Below, piece after piece: positions 16,864 to 27,303 of a DNA stretch of 64,000 nt. Positions within the stretch are counted from its first letter, which is position 1. The number at the start of each line of letters is the position of its first letter. A program made the position numbers and the translations under genes. The notes below the pieces were generated by a model that did not search any database, had not been told where the DNA came from, and was given only the letters and a program-made list of their open reading frames with translations. Source of the stretch: Pseudomonas sp. CHM02 (lineage in GTDB: Bacteria > Pseudomonadota > Gammaproteobacteria > Pseudomonadales > Pseudomonadaceae); the NCBI RefSeq assembly GCF_000612585.1, contig NZ_JFCA01000006.1, positions 62,001-126,000 of the forward strand. Reading direction: 5' to 3'.

Positions 16864-18210
16864 ATGTCACTGGATTACCTGGGCAACCCCATCGACACCA
16901 CCGACCCTGTCACCCGCCAAGGGCTGGACGATTTCATCGGCGGCTTCCTCGGCTATCAACCCCGCGCCGAAGGCATCCTCGCCGCCGCCGATGCCAACCC
17001 CGACTCTGCGCTGGCCAACGCGTTTGCCGGCTTGCTGCTGATGTTCATCGAGTCCCCCGAAGGCCCGGCGCTGGCGGAAAAATACCGACAGCGTGCAGCA
17101 CACGCCGCTCACCCGCGCGCCCAGCTGTACCTTGGCGCGCTGCAAGCCTGGATCAGGGACGACCTCGATCAAGTCCTGCGTGTGAGCGAAAGCCTGCTCG
17201 ACCGCTACCCCCGCGACCTGTTCGCCGCCAAGCTCAACCAGTACCTGGAATTCAACCGCGGCAACTGGCCTGCCCTGCTGCGCATCGGCCTCAAGGCCAC
17301 GGCGGGCGCACCCGACATTGCTCACAGCCACGGCCTGCTGGCGTTCGCCTACGAGCAATGCCACTTGCTCGAAGAAGCCGAAGCCAGCGCACTGGAAGCC
17401 TTGCGCCTGCAACCCTCGGAGCCCTGGGCCCAGCACGCCCTGGCCCATGTGATGCTGACCCAGGGCCGCATCGAGGAAGGCACGGCGTTCCTGGAAAACG
17501 TGGCCCACCATTGGGACGGTTTGAACTCGTTCATGTACACCCACAACTGGTGGCACCTGGCGTTGTTCTACCTGGCGCGGGGCGAGGATCAACGCGTGCT
17601 GGAGATTTACGACCAACACGTGTGGGGCATCCTCCCGGAATACTCCCAGGACCAGGTCGGTGCCGTGTCACTGCTCGCGCGCCTGGAACTGGCCGGCATC
17701 GACGTGGGCCAGCGCTGGCAGGCGCTGGCGCCCTACCTGCAACGCCGGGTCGGCGATACGGTGCAGCCGTTCCTGAGCGTGCAGTATCTGTATGGGTTGG
17801 CCCGGGCCGGCAAGCCGGAGGCGGATGGGCTGCTCGCCGCGTTGCGGCAGTACAGCTCCGCCGCACGGCCGGTGTGGGGGGAAGTGACGCTGCCGTTGGC
17901 GAACGGCTTGCTGGCCCATGCACGCGGAGAGTGGCAACAGGCACTGGCACAACTGACTGTCGCCCTGCCGAGGCTGAACGAGATAGGTGGCAGCCATGCG
18001 CAGCGCGACCTGTTTGCCCAGGTCGAATTGGATGCGCGATTGAAAGCGGGGGACTGGTTTGGAGCGCAACAAACGCTGGAATTGCGGCGCCGGTATGACG
18101 GGTGGGATGTGCCGACGAATCGGAGCCTGGTGCGGGTGTATGAAGCGTTGGGGTTGCCGGAGCAGGCCGCAAAGGCCCAGCAGCGGGCCTCGCGCTTCAC
18201 CCAACGGTAG
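16864..18210 (+). CDS. TTC38-like tetratricopeptide-repeat protein
   Basis: The 448-residue soluble protein has no signal peptide. The frame is open far upstream, but that part runs antisense to the binding-protein gene; ATG 16864 follows the predicted sigma-54 start and gives the expected N-terminus (LDYLGNPIDTTDP). Helical TPR pairs cover most of the chain. The middle is the TTC38-type core: AHSHGLLAFAYEQCHLLEEAE, PWAQHALAHVMLTQGRIEEG, WHLALFYLARGE and PEYSQDQVGAVSLLARLEL. TTC38 proteins have no established biochemical role. Its place opposite the importer, with a matching promoter type, suggests it belongs to the same response. Confidence 0.82.
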   Translation: MSLDYLGNPIDTTDPVTRQGLDDFIGGFLGYQPRAEGILAAADANPDSALANAFAGLLLMFIESPEGPALAEKYRQRAAHAAHPRAQLYLGALQAWIRDDLDQVLRVSESLLDRYPRDLFAAKLNQYLEFNRGNWPALLRIGLKATAGAPDIAHSHGLLAFAYEQCHLLEEAEASALEALRLQPSEPWAQHALAHVMLTQGRIEEGTAFLENVAHHWDGLNSFMYTHNWWHLALFYLARGEDQRVLEIYDQHVWGILPEYSQDQVGAVSLLARLELAGIDVGQRWQALAPYLQRRVGDTVQPFLSVQYLYGLARAGKPEADGLLAALRQYSSAARPVWGEVTLPLANGLLAHARGEWQQALAQLTVALPRLNEIGGSHAQRDLFAQVELDARLKAGDWFGAQQTLELRRRYDGWDVPTNRSLVRVYEALGLPEQAAKAQQRASRFTQR

Positions 18211-18212
18211 AA

Positions 18213-18288
18213 GCCGGCTTGCCGGCGATAGCGGCAGGTCGGCTTGCACCTTTTCCAACTGACAGATCGCTATCGCCGGCAAGCCAGC
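18213..18288. repeat. REP-type inverted repeat between convergent genes
   Basis: Arms at 18213-18232 and 18269-18288 match in 19 of 20 positions and belong to the same family as 16704-16793. It fills the 80-bp gap between the TPR-protein stop and the peptidase stop, where it can act as a bidirectional transcription end. Confidence 0.8.
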
Positions 18289-18290
18289 GC

Positions 18291-19292
18291 CTACATTGAA
18301 GGGCCCCGAGCGGCGAACACTCCCCTGGCAATCGCCCGCGCCACGCAATCCGCCGCCGCCGAACCAATACAGCCAATCTCCACCTGCCGACGCGGCCCGT
18401 CCGTCAATTCGACCGCCGCCGACGCCAACGCAAACACCGTGTCGCCATCAAACGGCAGATGCGCCGGGCGTACGGCGCGGGCGATGCCGTCCTGGGCCAT
18501 GATCGCCACACGCTTGCACTCGGCGACGGTGAGACGCGCGGTGCTGGCAACCACCACCAGCGTCGTGTTGGCCCCGGCTTGCAGGCGGCCCATGGAATCC
18601 AGGCGTGACAGCTCCGGCATCGGGTCGCTGCAATTCATCTCGGCTTCAGGCCGCTGGCCGCCGAACTCCCCCGCCACTTCCCAGGGCCAGGCCCAGAAGG
18701 TCTTGCCGTCGGGCATGTACACCGAGCCAATCGGGTTGGCGACCACCAGCGCGGCGACGATCAAGCCATCGCCCAGGTCCAGTGAAGCCGTGCCCAGCCC
18801 GCCTTTCAACACTCCCGCCATGGCGCCACGGCCGGCGCCGACGGAGCCCAGTTCGAAGTCCGCGCCGGCATTCGCCAGCGCTTCAAAGCCTAGGCGCCGG
18901 TAAGGCGGTTCCAGGCCCCAATCCTTGTCACCGCCATTGGCCAGGTCGTGCAACACCGCAGCGGGCACGATGGGGATCGCCGGGGCACCGGGTTTCAGGT
19001 GCAGGCCCACCTGGTCCTGGGACAATTTTGCAGCCACCGCATCGGCCGCGCCCAGGCCGAACACCGAGCCGCCGGCGAAGACCAGGGCGTGGAGTTGGCC
19101 GACCATGTTTTCCGGCTCCAGGGCGGCGGTTTCGCGCCCGCCGGGGCCGCCGCCACGGATGTCGATGCTGGCAGTCCAGAAACCATCGGGGCGGATCACC
19201 GTGACGCCGGTGTCGACGTGCAGGTCCGTGGCGTGGCCGACCGTGAGGCCTGGGATATCGGTGAGGGCGTTGCGCGGGCCGGGTCTAGGCAT
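18291..19292 (-). CDS. P1-family (DmpA-like) N-terminal-nucleophile peptidase
   Basis: The 333-residue protein matches P1 peptidases (L-aminopeptidase/D-esterase, beta-peptidyl aminopeptidase): NALTDIPGLTVGHAT at the N-terminus, FAGGSVFGLGAADAV, VGAGRGAMAGVLKGGLGTAS, and the autoprocessing site ANTTLVVVAST. There Thr243 would become the nucleophile after cleavage from Asn242. These enzymes remove N-terminal residues from small peptides, some accepting D- or beta-amino acids. It has no signal peptide, so it is cytoplasmic and suited to handle imported peptides. AAGGAAG lies 10 bp before the ATG, and a sigma-54 promoter lies at 19333-19348. Confidence 0.88.
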   Translation of the reverse strand: MPRPGPRNALTDIPGLTVGHATDLHVDTGVTVIRPDGFWTASIDIRGGGPGGRETAALEPENMVGQLHALVFAGGSVFGLGAADAVAAKLSQDQVGLHLKPGAPAIPIVPAAVLHDLANGGDKDWGLEPPYRRLGFEALANAGADFELGSVGAGRGAMAGVLKGGLGTASLDLGDGLIVAALVVANPIGSVYMPDGKTFWAWPWEVAGEFGGQRPEAEMNCSDPMPELSRLDSMGRLQAGANTTLVVVASTARLTVAECKRVAIMAQDGIARAVRPAHLPFDGDTVFALASAAVELTDGPRRQVEIGCIGSAAADCVARAIARGVFAARGPSM

Positions 19293-19332
19293 ACAGAAAA
19301 AGCTTCCTTGGGTTTAGGTATGGCGCTGAGTC

Positions 19333-19348
19333 AGCAAGGGCTGTGCCA
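19333..19348 (-). promoter_or_regulatory. Sigma-54 promoter of the P1 peptidase gene
   Basis: On the minus strand this reads TGGCACAGCCCTTGCT, identical in all 16 bases to the promoter of the monooxygenase operon at 19572. The predicted start is near 19321, 29 nt from the ATG. Confidence 0.8.
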
Positions 19349-19366
19349 AGCACCTCTCCCGTAGGC

Positions 19367-19452
19367 GCGAGCGTGCTCGCGAAAAACGTGAGGGCTCTGC
19401 GTTCACTCAGGCAACCCTTTTCATCGTTGACGTTCTTCGCGAGCACGCTCGC
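19367..19452. repeat. Inverted repeat of a second REP family
   Basis: Arms at 19367-19388 and 19431-19452 (core GAGCGTGCTCGCGAAAAACG) match in 21 of 22 positions with a 42-bp spacer. It sits between the two divergent sigma-54 promoters of the 358-bp intergenic stretch 19293-19650, mirroring the layout at 16558-16863. Confidence 0.8.
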
Positions 19453-19571
19453 TCCGACAGGGATCGGTGCCCTGCACAAAAACCAACAGCCTGCCCTTTG
19501 CCCTGTTAGAAAAACACCAACCCTCCAGCGTGTCACCAATCAAGCCACTGTTTTCAAACAACTTTTACAGA

Positions 19572-19587
19572 TGGCACAGCCCTTGCT
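19572..19587 (+). promoter_or_regulatory. Sigma-54 promoter of the TonB-monooxygenase operon
   Basis: TGGCACAGCCCTTGCT has GG-N10-GC spacing and a near-perfect match to the consensus. The predicted start is near 19598, giving a leader of about 53 nt before ATG 19651. Confidence 0.82.
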
Positions 19588-19650
19588 CTCCCGCTTCCCA
19601 CCAGAGCTTGAACTCAACAAGCCACCTTACCCATTGGAGTGTTGCCCATC

Positions 19651-22074
<2,424 letters not shown>

Positions 22075-22087
22075 CCCAGCTCCACGG

Positions 22088-22103
22088 GGCCGGTTCGCCG
22101 GCC
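22088..22103 (+). other. UUCG-capped hairpin between receptor and enzyme genes
   Basis: GGCCGG-TTCG-CCGGCC is a perfect 6-bp GC stem with a stabilising UUCG tetraloop. It starts 14 bp after the receptor stop. There is no T-run, so it is more likely an mRNA-stabilising or partial-attenuation element that sets receptor and enzyme levels apart than a full terminator. Confidence 0.5.
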
Positions 22104-22132
22104 TCTTGCCTGACTCACAAGGGAGCCTGTTC

Positions 22133-23470
22133 ATGACCCGCCGCACCGATCAACTCAAACTGGGAGCCTTCCTCGCCAACAGCGGCCACCACGTCGCCGC
22201 CTGGCGCCACCCGCTGGCCCAGGCCGATGCCAGCCTGGATTTCGACCATTTCAAACACATCGCCCAGACTGCCGAGCGCGGCAAGTTCGATGCCCTGTTC
22301 ATCGCCGATGTGGTTGCGCTGTGGGGGCATCACCACGATGCGCTCAGCCGTACCGCCCGTGCCGAACACTTCGAGCCGCTGACATTGATGTCGGCGCTGG
22401 CAGCCGTCACACGCAACATCGGCTTGATCGCCACCGCCACCACCACCTACAACGAGCCGTACCATATCGCGCGCAAGTTCGCTTCCCTCGACCACCTCTC
22501 CAAGGGCCGCGCCGCCTGGAACCTGGTGACCTCGGTGGTCTCCGATGAGGCCTGGAACTTCGGCCGTGAACACCACGTCGACCACGGCGACCGCTACCAG
22601 CGCGCCGAAGAATTCCACGACGTGGTCAAGGACCTGTGGGACAGCTGGGACGACGACGCCTTCACCCGCGACAAAGCCAGCGGCGAGTACTTCGACCCGG
22701 CCAAACTGCACACCCTCAACCATCGCGGCGAACACTTTGCCGTGCGCGGCCCGCTCAACGTGGCGCGCCCACCCCAAGGCCATCCGGTACTGGTACAGGC
22801 CGGTGCATCCGAGCCAGGCAAGCAACTCGCCGCCCGCGTGGCAGAGCTGATCTTTGCCCATTCCCACAACGTGCAAGGCGCGCAGGCGTTCTATCAGGAC
22901 ATCAAGGCACGCGCCGCCGCCCTGGGCCGCAACCCCGACCACATCAAGATCCTGCCCGGCGTCACACCGTTCATTGCCGACACACGCGACCAGGCCCAGG
23001 CGTTGTTCGAGGAATTCCAGGCGTTGATCGACCCGGTGCTGGGCTTGCGCCTGCTGGCCGATACTCTCGGCGATGACATCGACCTGTCCGGCCATGACCT
23101 CGACGGACCGTTGCCGGACACGCCCGTGGGCCAGCGCGGCAGCCGTCGGGACAAGGTGCTGGAACTGGCCCGCACGGAGAACCTCAGTATCCGCCAGCTG
23201 TACCTGCGCCTGGCAGGCGGCAACCCGGTGATCGGCACCGCCGACGATATCGCCGATTACTTTGAACACTGGTTCGAGGCACGGGCCTGCGATGGCTTCA
23301 ATGTGTTCTTCCCTTACTTCCCGGGCAGCATCGACTTGTTCGTCGACCAGGTGATTCCGTTGCTGCAGGCCCGTGGGCTGTTTCGCCACGAATACGAAGG
23401 CACCACCCTGCGTGAAAACCTCGGCCTGCCGCGCCCGGCCAACCGCTTCAGCACAGGAGCAACCGCATGA
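22133..23470 (+). CDS. NtaA/SnaA/DszA-type FMNH2-dependent monooxygenase
   Basis: The 445-residue protein starts at ATG 22133, with AAGGGAG upstream. It belongs to the long-chain NtaA/SnaA/SoxA group of luciferase-like monooxygenases: LKLGAFLANSGHHVAAWRHP, FDALFIADVVALWG, ATTTYNEPYHIARKFASLDHLS, GRAAWNLVTS and the insertion characteristic of this group. Relatives oxidise nitrilotriacetate, EDTA and dibenzothiophene sulfone using FMNH2 supplied by a separate reductase. No flavin reductase gene is nearby. Its stop overlaps the start of the SurE-like gene. Confidence 0.9.
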   Translation: MTRRTDQLKLGAFLANSGHHVAAWRHPLAQADASLDFDHFKHIAQTAERGKFDALFIADVVALWGHHHDALSRTARAEHFEPLTLMSALAAVTRNIGLIATATTTYNEPYHIARKFASLDHLSKGRAAWNLVTSVVSDEAWNFGREHHVDHGDRYQRAEEFHDVVKDLWDSWDDDAFTRDKASGEYFDPAKLHTLNHRGEHFAVRGPLNVARPPQGHPVLVQAGASEPGKQLAARVAELIFAHSHNVQGAQAFYQDIKARAAALGRNPDHIKILPGVTPFIADTRDQAQALFEEFQALIDPVLGLRLLADTLGDDIDLSGHDLDGPLPDTPVGQRGSRRDKVLELARTENLSIRQLYLRLAGGNPVIGTADDIADYFEHWFEARACDGFNVFFPYFPGSIDLFVDQVIPLLQARGLFRHEYEGTTLRENLGLPRPANRFSTGATA

Positions 23471-24381
23471 AACACCGCGCATGGATGCTCGCCTTCGCCA
23501 GCGTGATCGCCCCCAAAGCGTTCGCCCTGAATATCCTGTTGAGCAACGACGACGGCTATCAGCACCCGAACATCCGCGCCCTCTACACCGAGCTCAAGGC
23601 CCAGGGGCATAAGGTGAAGATTGCCGCGCCGCAGAGCGACCAGAGTGCGCGTGGCGGATCGTTCTTTTTCGGTCGCGAAGTCACGGTCGGCCACGACAGC
23701 GACCCGGCCTACCCGGACAGTTACTCCATCAGCACCACCGAGAAAGGCGTGTGCCAGAGCAGCGAATGTGCCGGCAAGGACGTGCAGATCGAAATCAGCG
23801 GCACGCCGGTGATGGCCGTGCTGATGGGCCTGAACAAGGTAATGCCACACCCCGACCTGGTGATCGTCGGCCCCAACCCAGGCAACAACCTGGGAGCGAT
23901 CAATATGGCGTCCGGCACCTTCAACGCCGCCAGCGTGGCGCTGCAATCGGGGATTCCGGCCTTGGCGGTGAGTACCGACCTGAAGGAGAAAGACCCGCAG
24001 CGCGCCGCCCAACTGGTCGCCAAGCTGGTGCACGCCCTCGACCAGCATCGCCAACCCGATGGCGCGCTGCTGCCGCCGGGCCTGGGCTTGAATATCAACC
24101 TGCCCAAGGACCCGCAGATCAAGGGCGTGAAGCTCACTCGCGTAGGCAGTTACGTGGGGTTTGAAGCGCTGTACACCGACGACCTCAAGCAATTCAACCT
24201 GCCCGGCAAACCGGGTATCGGCTTCCAATACAGCGCCGCCCCCACCCCAGCCCAGCAGAACGATGAAGCGGTGTGGCTGAACAAGGGCTACCTGACCATC
24301 AGCCCCTTCAGTGGCCTGCCGGAATCCATCAGCGCCGGGCCCGCGTTGCAGAAGCAATTGGCCCATGAGGTGAAACCATGA
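23467..24381 (+). CDS. Periplasmic SurE-like 5'/3'-nucleotidase
   Basis: The 304-residue SurE-fold phosphatase has a Sec signal peptide (KHRAWMLAFASVIAPKAFA), unlike the cytoplasmic housekeeping SurE of about 250 residues. The metal-binding motif NILLSNDDG follows the cleavage site. The second, third and fourth motifs are SDQSARGG, GPNPGNNLG and SGTFNAA. A Cys-containing insertion (CQSSEC) may form a disulfide, as suits the periplasm. It is flanked on both sides by ATGA overlaps with monooxygenase genes, so it is an integral member of the operon. It probably removes a phosphate from the substrate or a nucleotide before uptake. Confidence 0.85.
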   Translation: MKHRAWMLAFASVIAPKAFALNILLSNDDGYQHPNIRALYTELKAQGHKVKIAAPQSDQSARGGSFFFGREVTVGHDSDPAYPDSYSISTTEKGVCQSSECAGKDVQIEISGTPVMAVLMGLNKVMPHPDLVIVGPNPGNNLGAINMASGTFNAASVALQSGIPALAVSTDLKEKDPQRAAQLVAKLVHALDQHRQPDGALLPPGLGLNINLPKDPQIKGVKLTRVGSYVGFEALYTDDLKQFNLPGKPGIGFQYSAAPTPAQQNDEAVWLNKGYLTISPFSGLPESISAGPALQKQLAHEVKP

Positions 24382-25358
24382 GTGCAGGCTTTTCCCTCGG
24401 GTTTCTAAGCCGGGTCTACAGCCCCGTGTTTGATCCCAAGGTGTACCGCGACACCCTGGAACTGTTCAAGGTGGCTGAAGAGCTAGGCTTCGACAGCGGC
24501 TGGGTGGCGCAGCACCACTTCGCCAGTGAGCACGGGCGCCTGCCCGCGCCGCTGGTGTTGTTGGCGGCCATCGCCCAGCGCACGCGACATATCAGCCTGG
24601 GCACCGGAATTATTGTGTTGCCCCAGGAAGCCCCGCTGCGCCTGGCCGAAGATGCGGCCGTGCTGGATTTGCTCAGCAACGGCCGGCTGGAGCTGGGCCT
24701 CGGCGCCGGCTTTGACCCCCAGACGTTCCTGGCGTTTGGCCGTGAGCATGAGGCGCGTCATCGCGACTATGAACAGCACCTGCAGCAGTTGCTCAATGCC
24801 CTGGGCAACGCGCCGCTGACCGACAGCGGCTCGCGCCTGTTGCCGCGGGCCAATGGCCTGAGCCATCGCCTGTGGGAGGCCACGTCTCGCGTGGAGCTGG
24901 TGGCCGAGCGCGGCCACGGCCTGATCATGGCGCCCAACCCGCACTTGCCGGCCGAGGCCGGTGTAGAACGGGTGAACCGCTACCGCAACGCCTGGACCGG
25001 CGACAACGGCACGCCTGCCCGGGTTGCACGGGTGCAGGCCCTGCTGCCGTCACCGGACGACGCCACCCGCCGCGATATCCAGGCCTACGTGCAACGCCAG
25101 CAAAGCATCGGCGTACTCGAGGGCGGGCTGGACGCTGATTTCGACACCACCCTCAAGCGCCTCGGCGTGTTGCACGGCCCGGTGGAGCAGATCATCGAGC
25201 AATTGCAGCAAGGCCCGGCGCTGACCATCCACGACCAGTTGATCCTGCAGGTGCAGACCACCAGCACGCCGCTGCGCGAGGCGATCCGCGCCTTGGAAAT
25301 CATCCGCGAGCACATCGCGCCGGCCCTGGGCTGGCAGCCCACAGGAACCCCGTCATGA
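24378..25358 (+). CDS. Luciferase-like flavin-dependent monooxygenase (second)
   Basis: The 326-residue LLM-class enzyme has SLGFLSRVY at the first strand, GFDSGWVAQHHF, the TRHISLGTGIIVLPQEAPLRLAEDAAVLD block that shapes the flavin site, and GRLELGLGAGF. It resembles the short YhbW/F420-like LLM group. It is about 45 percent similar by eye to the next gene, which points to a tandem duplication. Start and stop overlap its neighbours by four bases. The substrate is unknown. Confidence 0.87.
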   Translation: MSAGFSLGFLSRVYSPVFDPKVYRDTLELFKVAEELGFDSGWVAQHHFASEHGRLPAPLVLLAAIAQRTRHISLGTGIIVLPQEAPLRLAEDAAVLDLLSNGRLELGLGAGFDPQTFLAFGREHEARHRDYEQHLQQLLNALGNAPLTDSGSRLLPRANGLSHRLWEATSRVELVAERGHGLIMAPNPHLPAEAGVERVNRYRNAWTGDNGTPARVARVQALLPSPDDATRRDIQAYVQRQQSIGVLEGGLDADFDTTLKRLGVLHGPVEQIIEQLQQGPALTIHDQLILQVQTTSTPLREAIRALEIIREHIAPALGWQPTGTPS

Positions 25359-26332
25359 CCTTCAAACTGGGCTTTCTCAGCCACGCCTTTGGCGACGACC
25401 CGCAACAGGTCTACCGCGACCTGATCGAACAATTCGAAGTGGCCGAAGCCCTCGGCTTCGACGGTGGCTGGATTGCCCAGCACCACCTGAGCAACGGCTT
25501 CGGCCGCCTGCCGTCACCGCTGGTGCTGCTGGCGGCAGTGGCCGAGCGCACGCGGCATATCGAGCTGGGCACGGGGGTGATCGTGCTGCCGTTCGAAGAC
25601 CCGATCCGCCTGGCCGAAGACGCCAGTGTGCTCGACGCCCTGAGCGGCGGGCGGGTGCAATTGGGCCTGGGCAGTGGCGGTGCCAACCTCGACAACTTCA
25701 GCGCGTTCGATCGCGACCCGGGCCAGCGCCAGGCGGACTTCGCCGAGCGTCAGCAACGTCTGCAGCACCTTGTGCACGGTCACGCACTGACCGGTGACTT
25801 GACCTTGCAACCGCCCGCTCCAGGCCTGGGCGAACGCCTGTGGCATTCCCACGGGAGCACCGACGGCGCGGTCTACACCGCCCGCCAAGGCAATGGCCTG
25901 TTGCTGGGCACCGCCACCCATGATCCGCTGACCGTGCAAAAACCCTTGGCCGACGCGTATCTGCAGGCGTGGGCACATGCCGATCGCCCCCCGCGCATCG
26001 GCGTGGTCCGCGCGATTTTCCCTGCTGCCGACCGCGCCAGCGCCCAGGCCGAGCTGGCGGTGGATATCGAGCGGCATATCCCGCGCCTGCAACGCGAAGG
26101 GTTGATCGACCAGGCGGTGGACTTGCAGGAACACCTGCGCCTGATGAACGTGCACCACGGCCATCCCGATGAAGTGATCGAAAGCTTGCAACAGGATCCC
26201 TCCCTGCTGCCTTATGCTGATTATGTGATCGCCGTGGTCCAGGCGGAAAGCTCGACCCAGGCGCAGATACTCAAGCGCCTGGAGATCCTCGCGCGGGATA
26301 TCGCGCCGGCGCTGGGTTGGAAAAGACGATGA
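25355..26332 (+). CDS. Luciferase-like flavin-dependent monooxygenase (third)
   Basis: The 325 residues are closely parallel to the preceding gene: FKLGFLSHAF, GFDGGWIAQHHL, GRLPSPLVLLAAVAERTRHI, GTGVIVLPFEDPIRLAEDASVLD and GRVQLGLGSGG. The shared length, block order and adjacent position argue for duplication followed by divergence. The C-terminal halves differ more, so the two may act on different substrates or form a heterodimer like bacterial luciferase LuxAB. It ends 16 bp before the next gene. Confidence 0.87.
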   Translation: MTFKLGFLSHAFGDDPQQVYRDLIEQFEVAEALGFDGGWIAQHHLSNGFGRLPSPLVLLAAVAERTRHIELGTGVIVLPFEDPIRLAEDASVLDALSGGRVQLGLGSGGANLDNFSAFDRDPGQRQADFAERQQRLQHLVHGHALTGDLTLQPPAPGLGERLWHSHGSTDGAVYTARQGNGLLLGTATHDPLTVQKPLADAYLQAWAHADRPPRIGVVRAIFPAADRASAQAELAVDIERHIPRLQREGLIDQAVDLQEHLRLMNVHHGHPDEVIESLQQDPSLLPYADYVIAVVQAESSTQAQILKRLEILARDIAPALGWKRR

Positions 26333-26348
26333 ATAACGGAGCCTGTGC

Positions 26349-27302
26349 ATGCCTCTTGAATTCAGCTGGTTGATGCCCCTGTGCACCCCCGACTGGGCGG
26401 CGCGGCCGGGTCAATGGATCCAGTTGGCCCAGGCCGTGGAGTACGCCGGCCTCGATGGCGTGTGGATTCCCGGCGGCGCCTTGTGCGCCGACAGCCTGGG
26501 CGTGGCGGCGGCGCTGTGTGCGCATACGCGGCGGCTGCGCTTGTCGGTGAGCGTGCCACCCGAAGTGATGTTGCCGGCGGCACTGGCTACCACCTTGCAG
26601 AGCCTGCAATCCATCAGCGGGCACCGGGTGCAGTTGCATCTGCCCAACAGTGAGCGCAGTGCCTTTGGTGAGTGGCTCAACCGTGACCAGCGCAGCGAGC
26701 GCATTGGTGAGTACTTGCACATCCTGCAGCAACTGCTCACGCCCAATGACGGCGGCCTGGATTACCAGGGCCTGTACTTTCAACTGGAAAACGCCGGTGT
26801 GGCCCGTCGCGAACTGCCCGCGCCCAGCCTGGTGCTGGACGATAGCCAAAGCCATGCGCTGGTGGCGGCCCATGCGCAGGCTTGCCTGCTCGCACCCGGC
26901 CATCCCCAGTGGCTGGCCAGGGAGATCCAGCGCTGGCGGACGGTTCAACCGTCGCTGCAACTGGCCTGCACCTTCGGCCTGATCCTCGGCGACAGCGAAG
27001 ACCTGGCCTGGGAAAGCGCCGCCAGCTTGCTGCCGGTACCGGAGTTGCCCGCCGAACCACTGGCCACCCTGCCCCGCGCCCGGCATCCGCTGCGCCAGTG
27101 GGAGGTGCACCCGAACCTGTTGCAGCTGCAACCTGGGCAGCCGCTGATCCTGGTCGGCACCCCGCAACAGGTCGCCACGCGCCTGCAGGAGCTGCACGGG
27201 CTGGGGCTGGGCCATGTGGTTCTGGAAGGCGGCCCGGCCGTCAGTGAAGTGCTGCGCTTCGGCGAGCAAGTCGTCCCCCTCTTGCGCAAGGAGCGCCCGT
27301 AG
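26349..27302 (+). CDS. Divergent luciferase-like protein (fourth)
   Basis: The 317 residues keep the TIM-barrel outline of LLM enzymes (FSWLMPLCTPD at strand one, AVEYAGLDGVWIPGG, TRRLRLSVSVPPEVMLPAALATTLQSL, GHRVQLHLP, and the closing GLGHVVLEGG and PLLRKE). It lacks the Gly-rich GLGAG loop and many conserved polar residues seen in its four operon partners. It is closest to the SsuD-like protein that follows, from which it is separated by one base. It could be a non-catalytic or structural partner, or an enzyme with altered flavin use. Confidence 0.75.
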   Translation: MPLEFSWLMPLCTPDWAARPGQWIQLAQAVEYAGLDGVWIPGGALCADSLGVAAALCAHTRRLRLSVSVPPEVMLPAALATTLQSLQSISGHRVQLHLPNSERSAFGEWLNRDQRSERIGEYLHILQQLLTPNDGGLDYQGLYFQLENAGVARRELPAPSLVLDDSQSHALVAAHAQACLLAPGHPQWLAREIQRWRTVQPSLQLACTFGLILGDSEDLAWESAASLLPVPELPAEPLATLPRARHPLRQWEVHPNLLQLQPGQPLILVGTPQQVATRLQELHGLGLGHVVLEGGPAVSEVLRFGEQVVPLLRKERP

Positions 27303-27303
27303 C

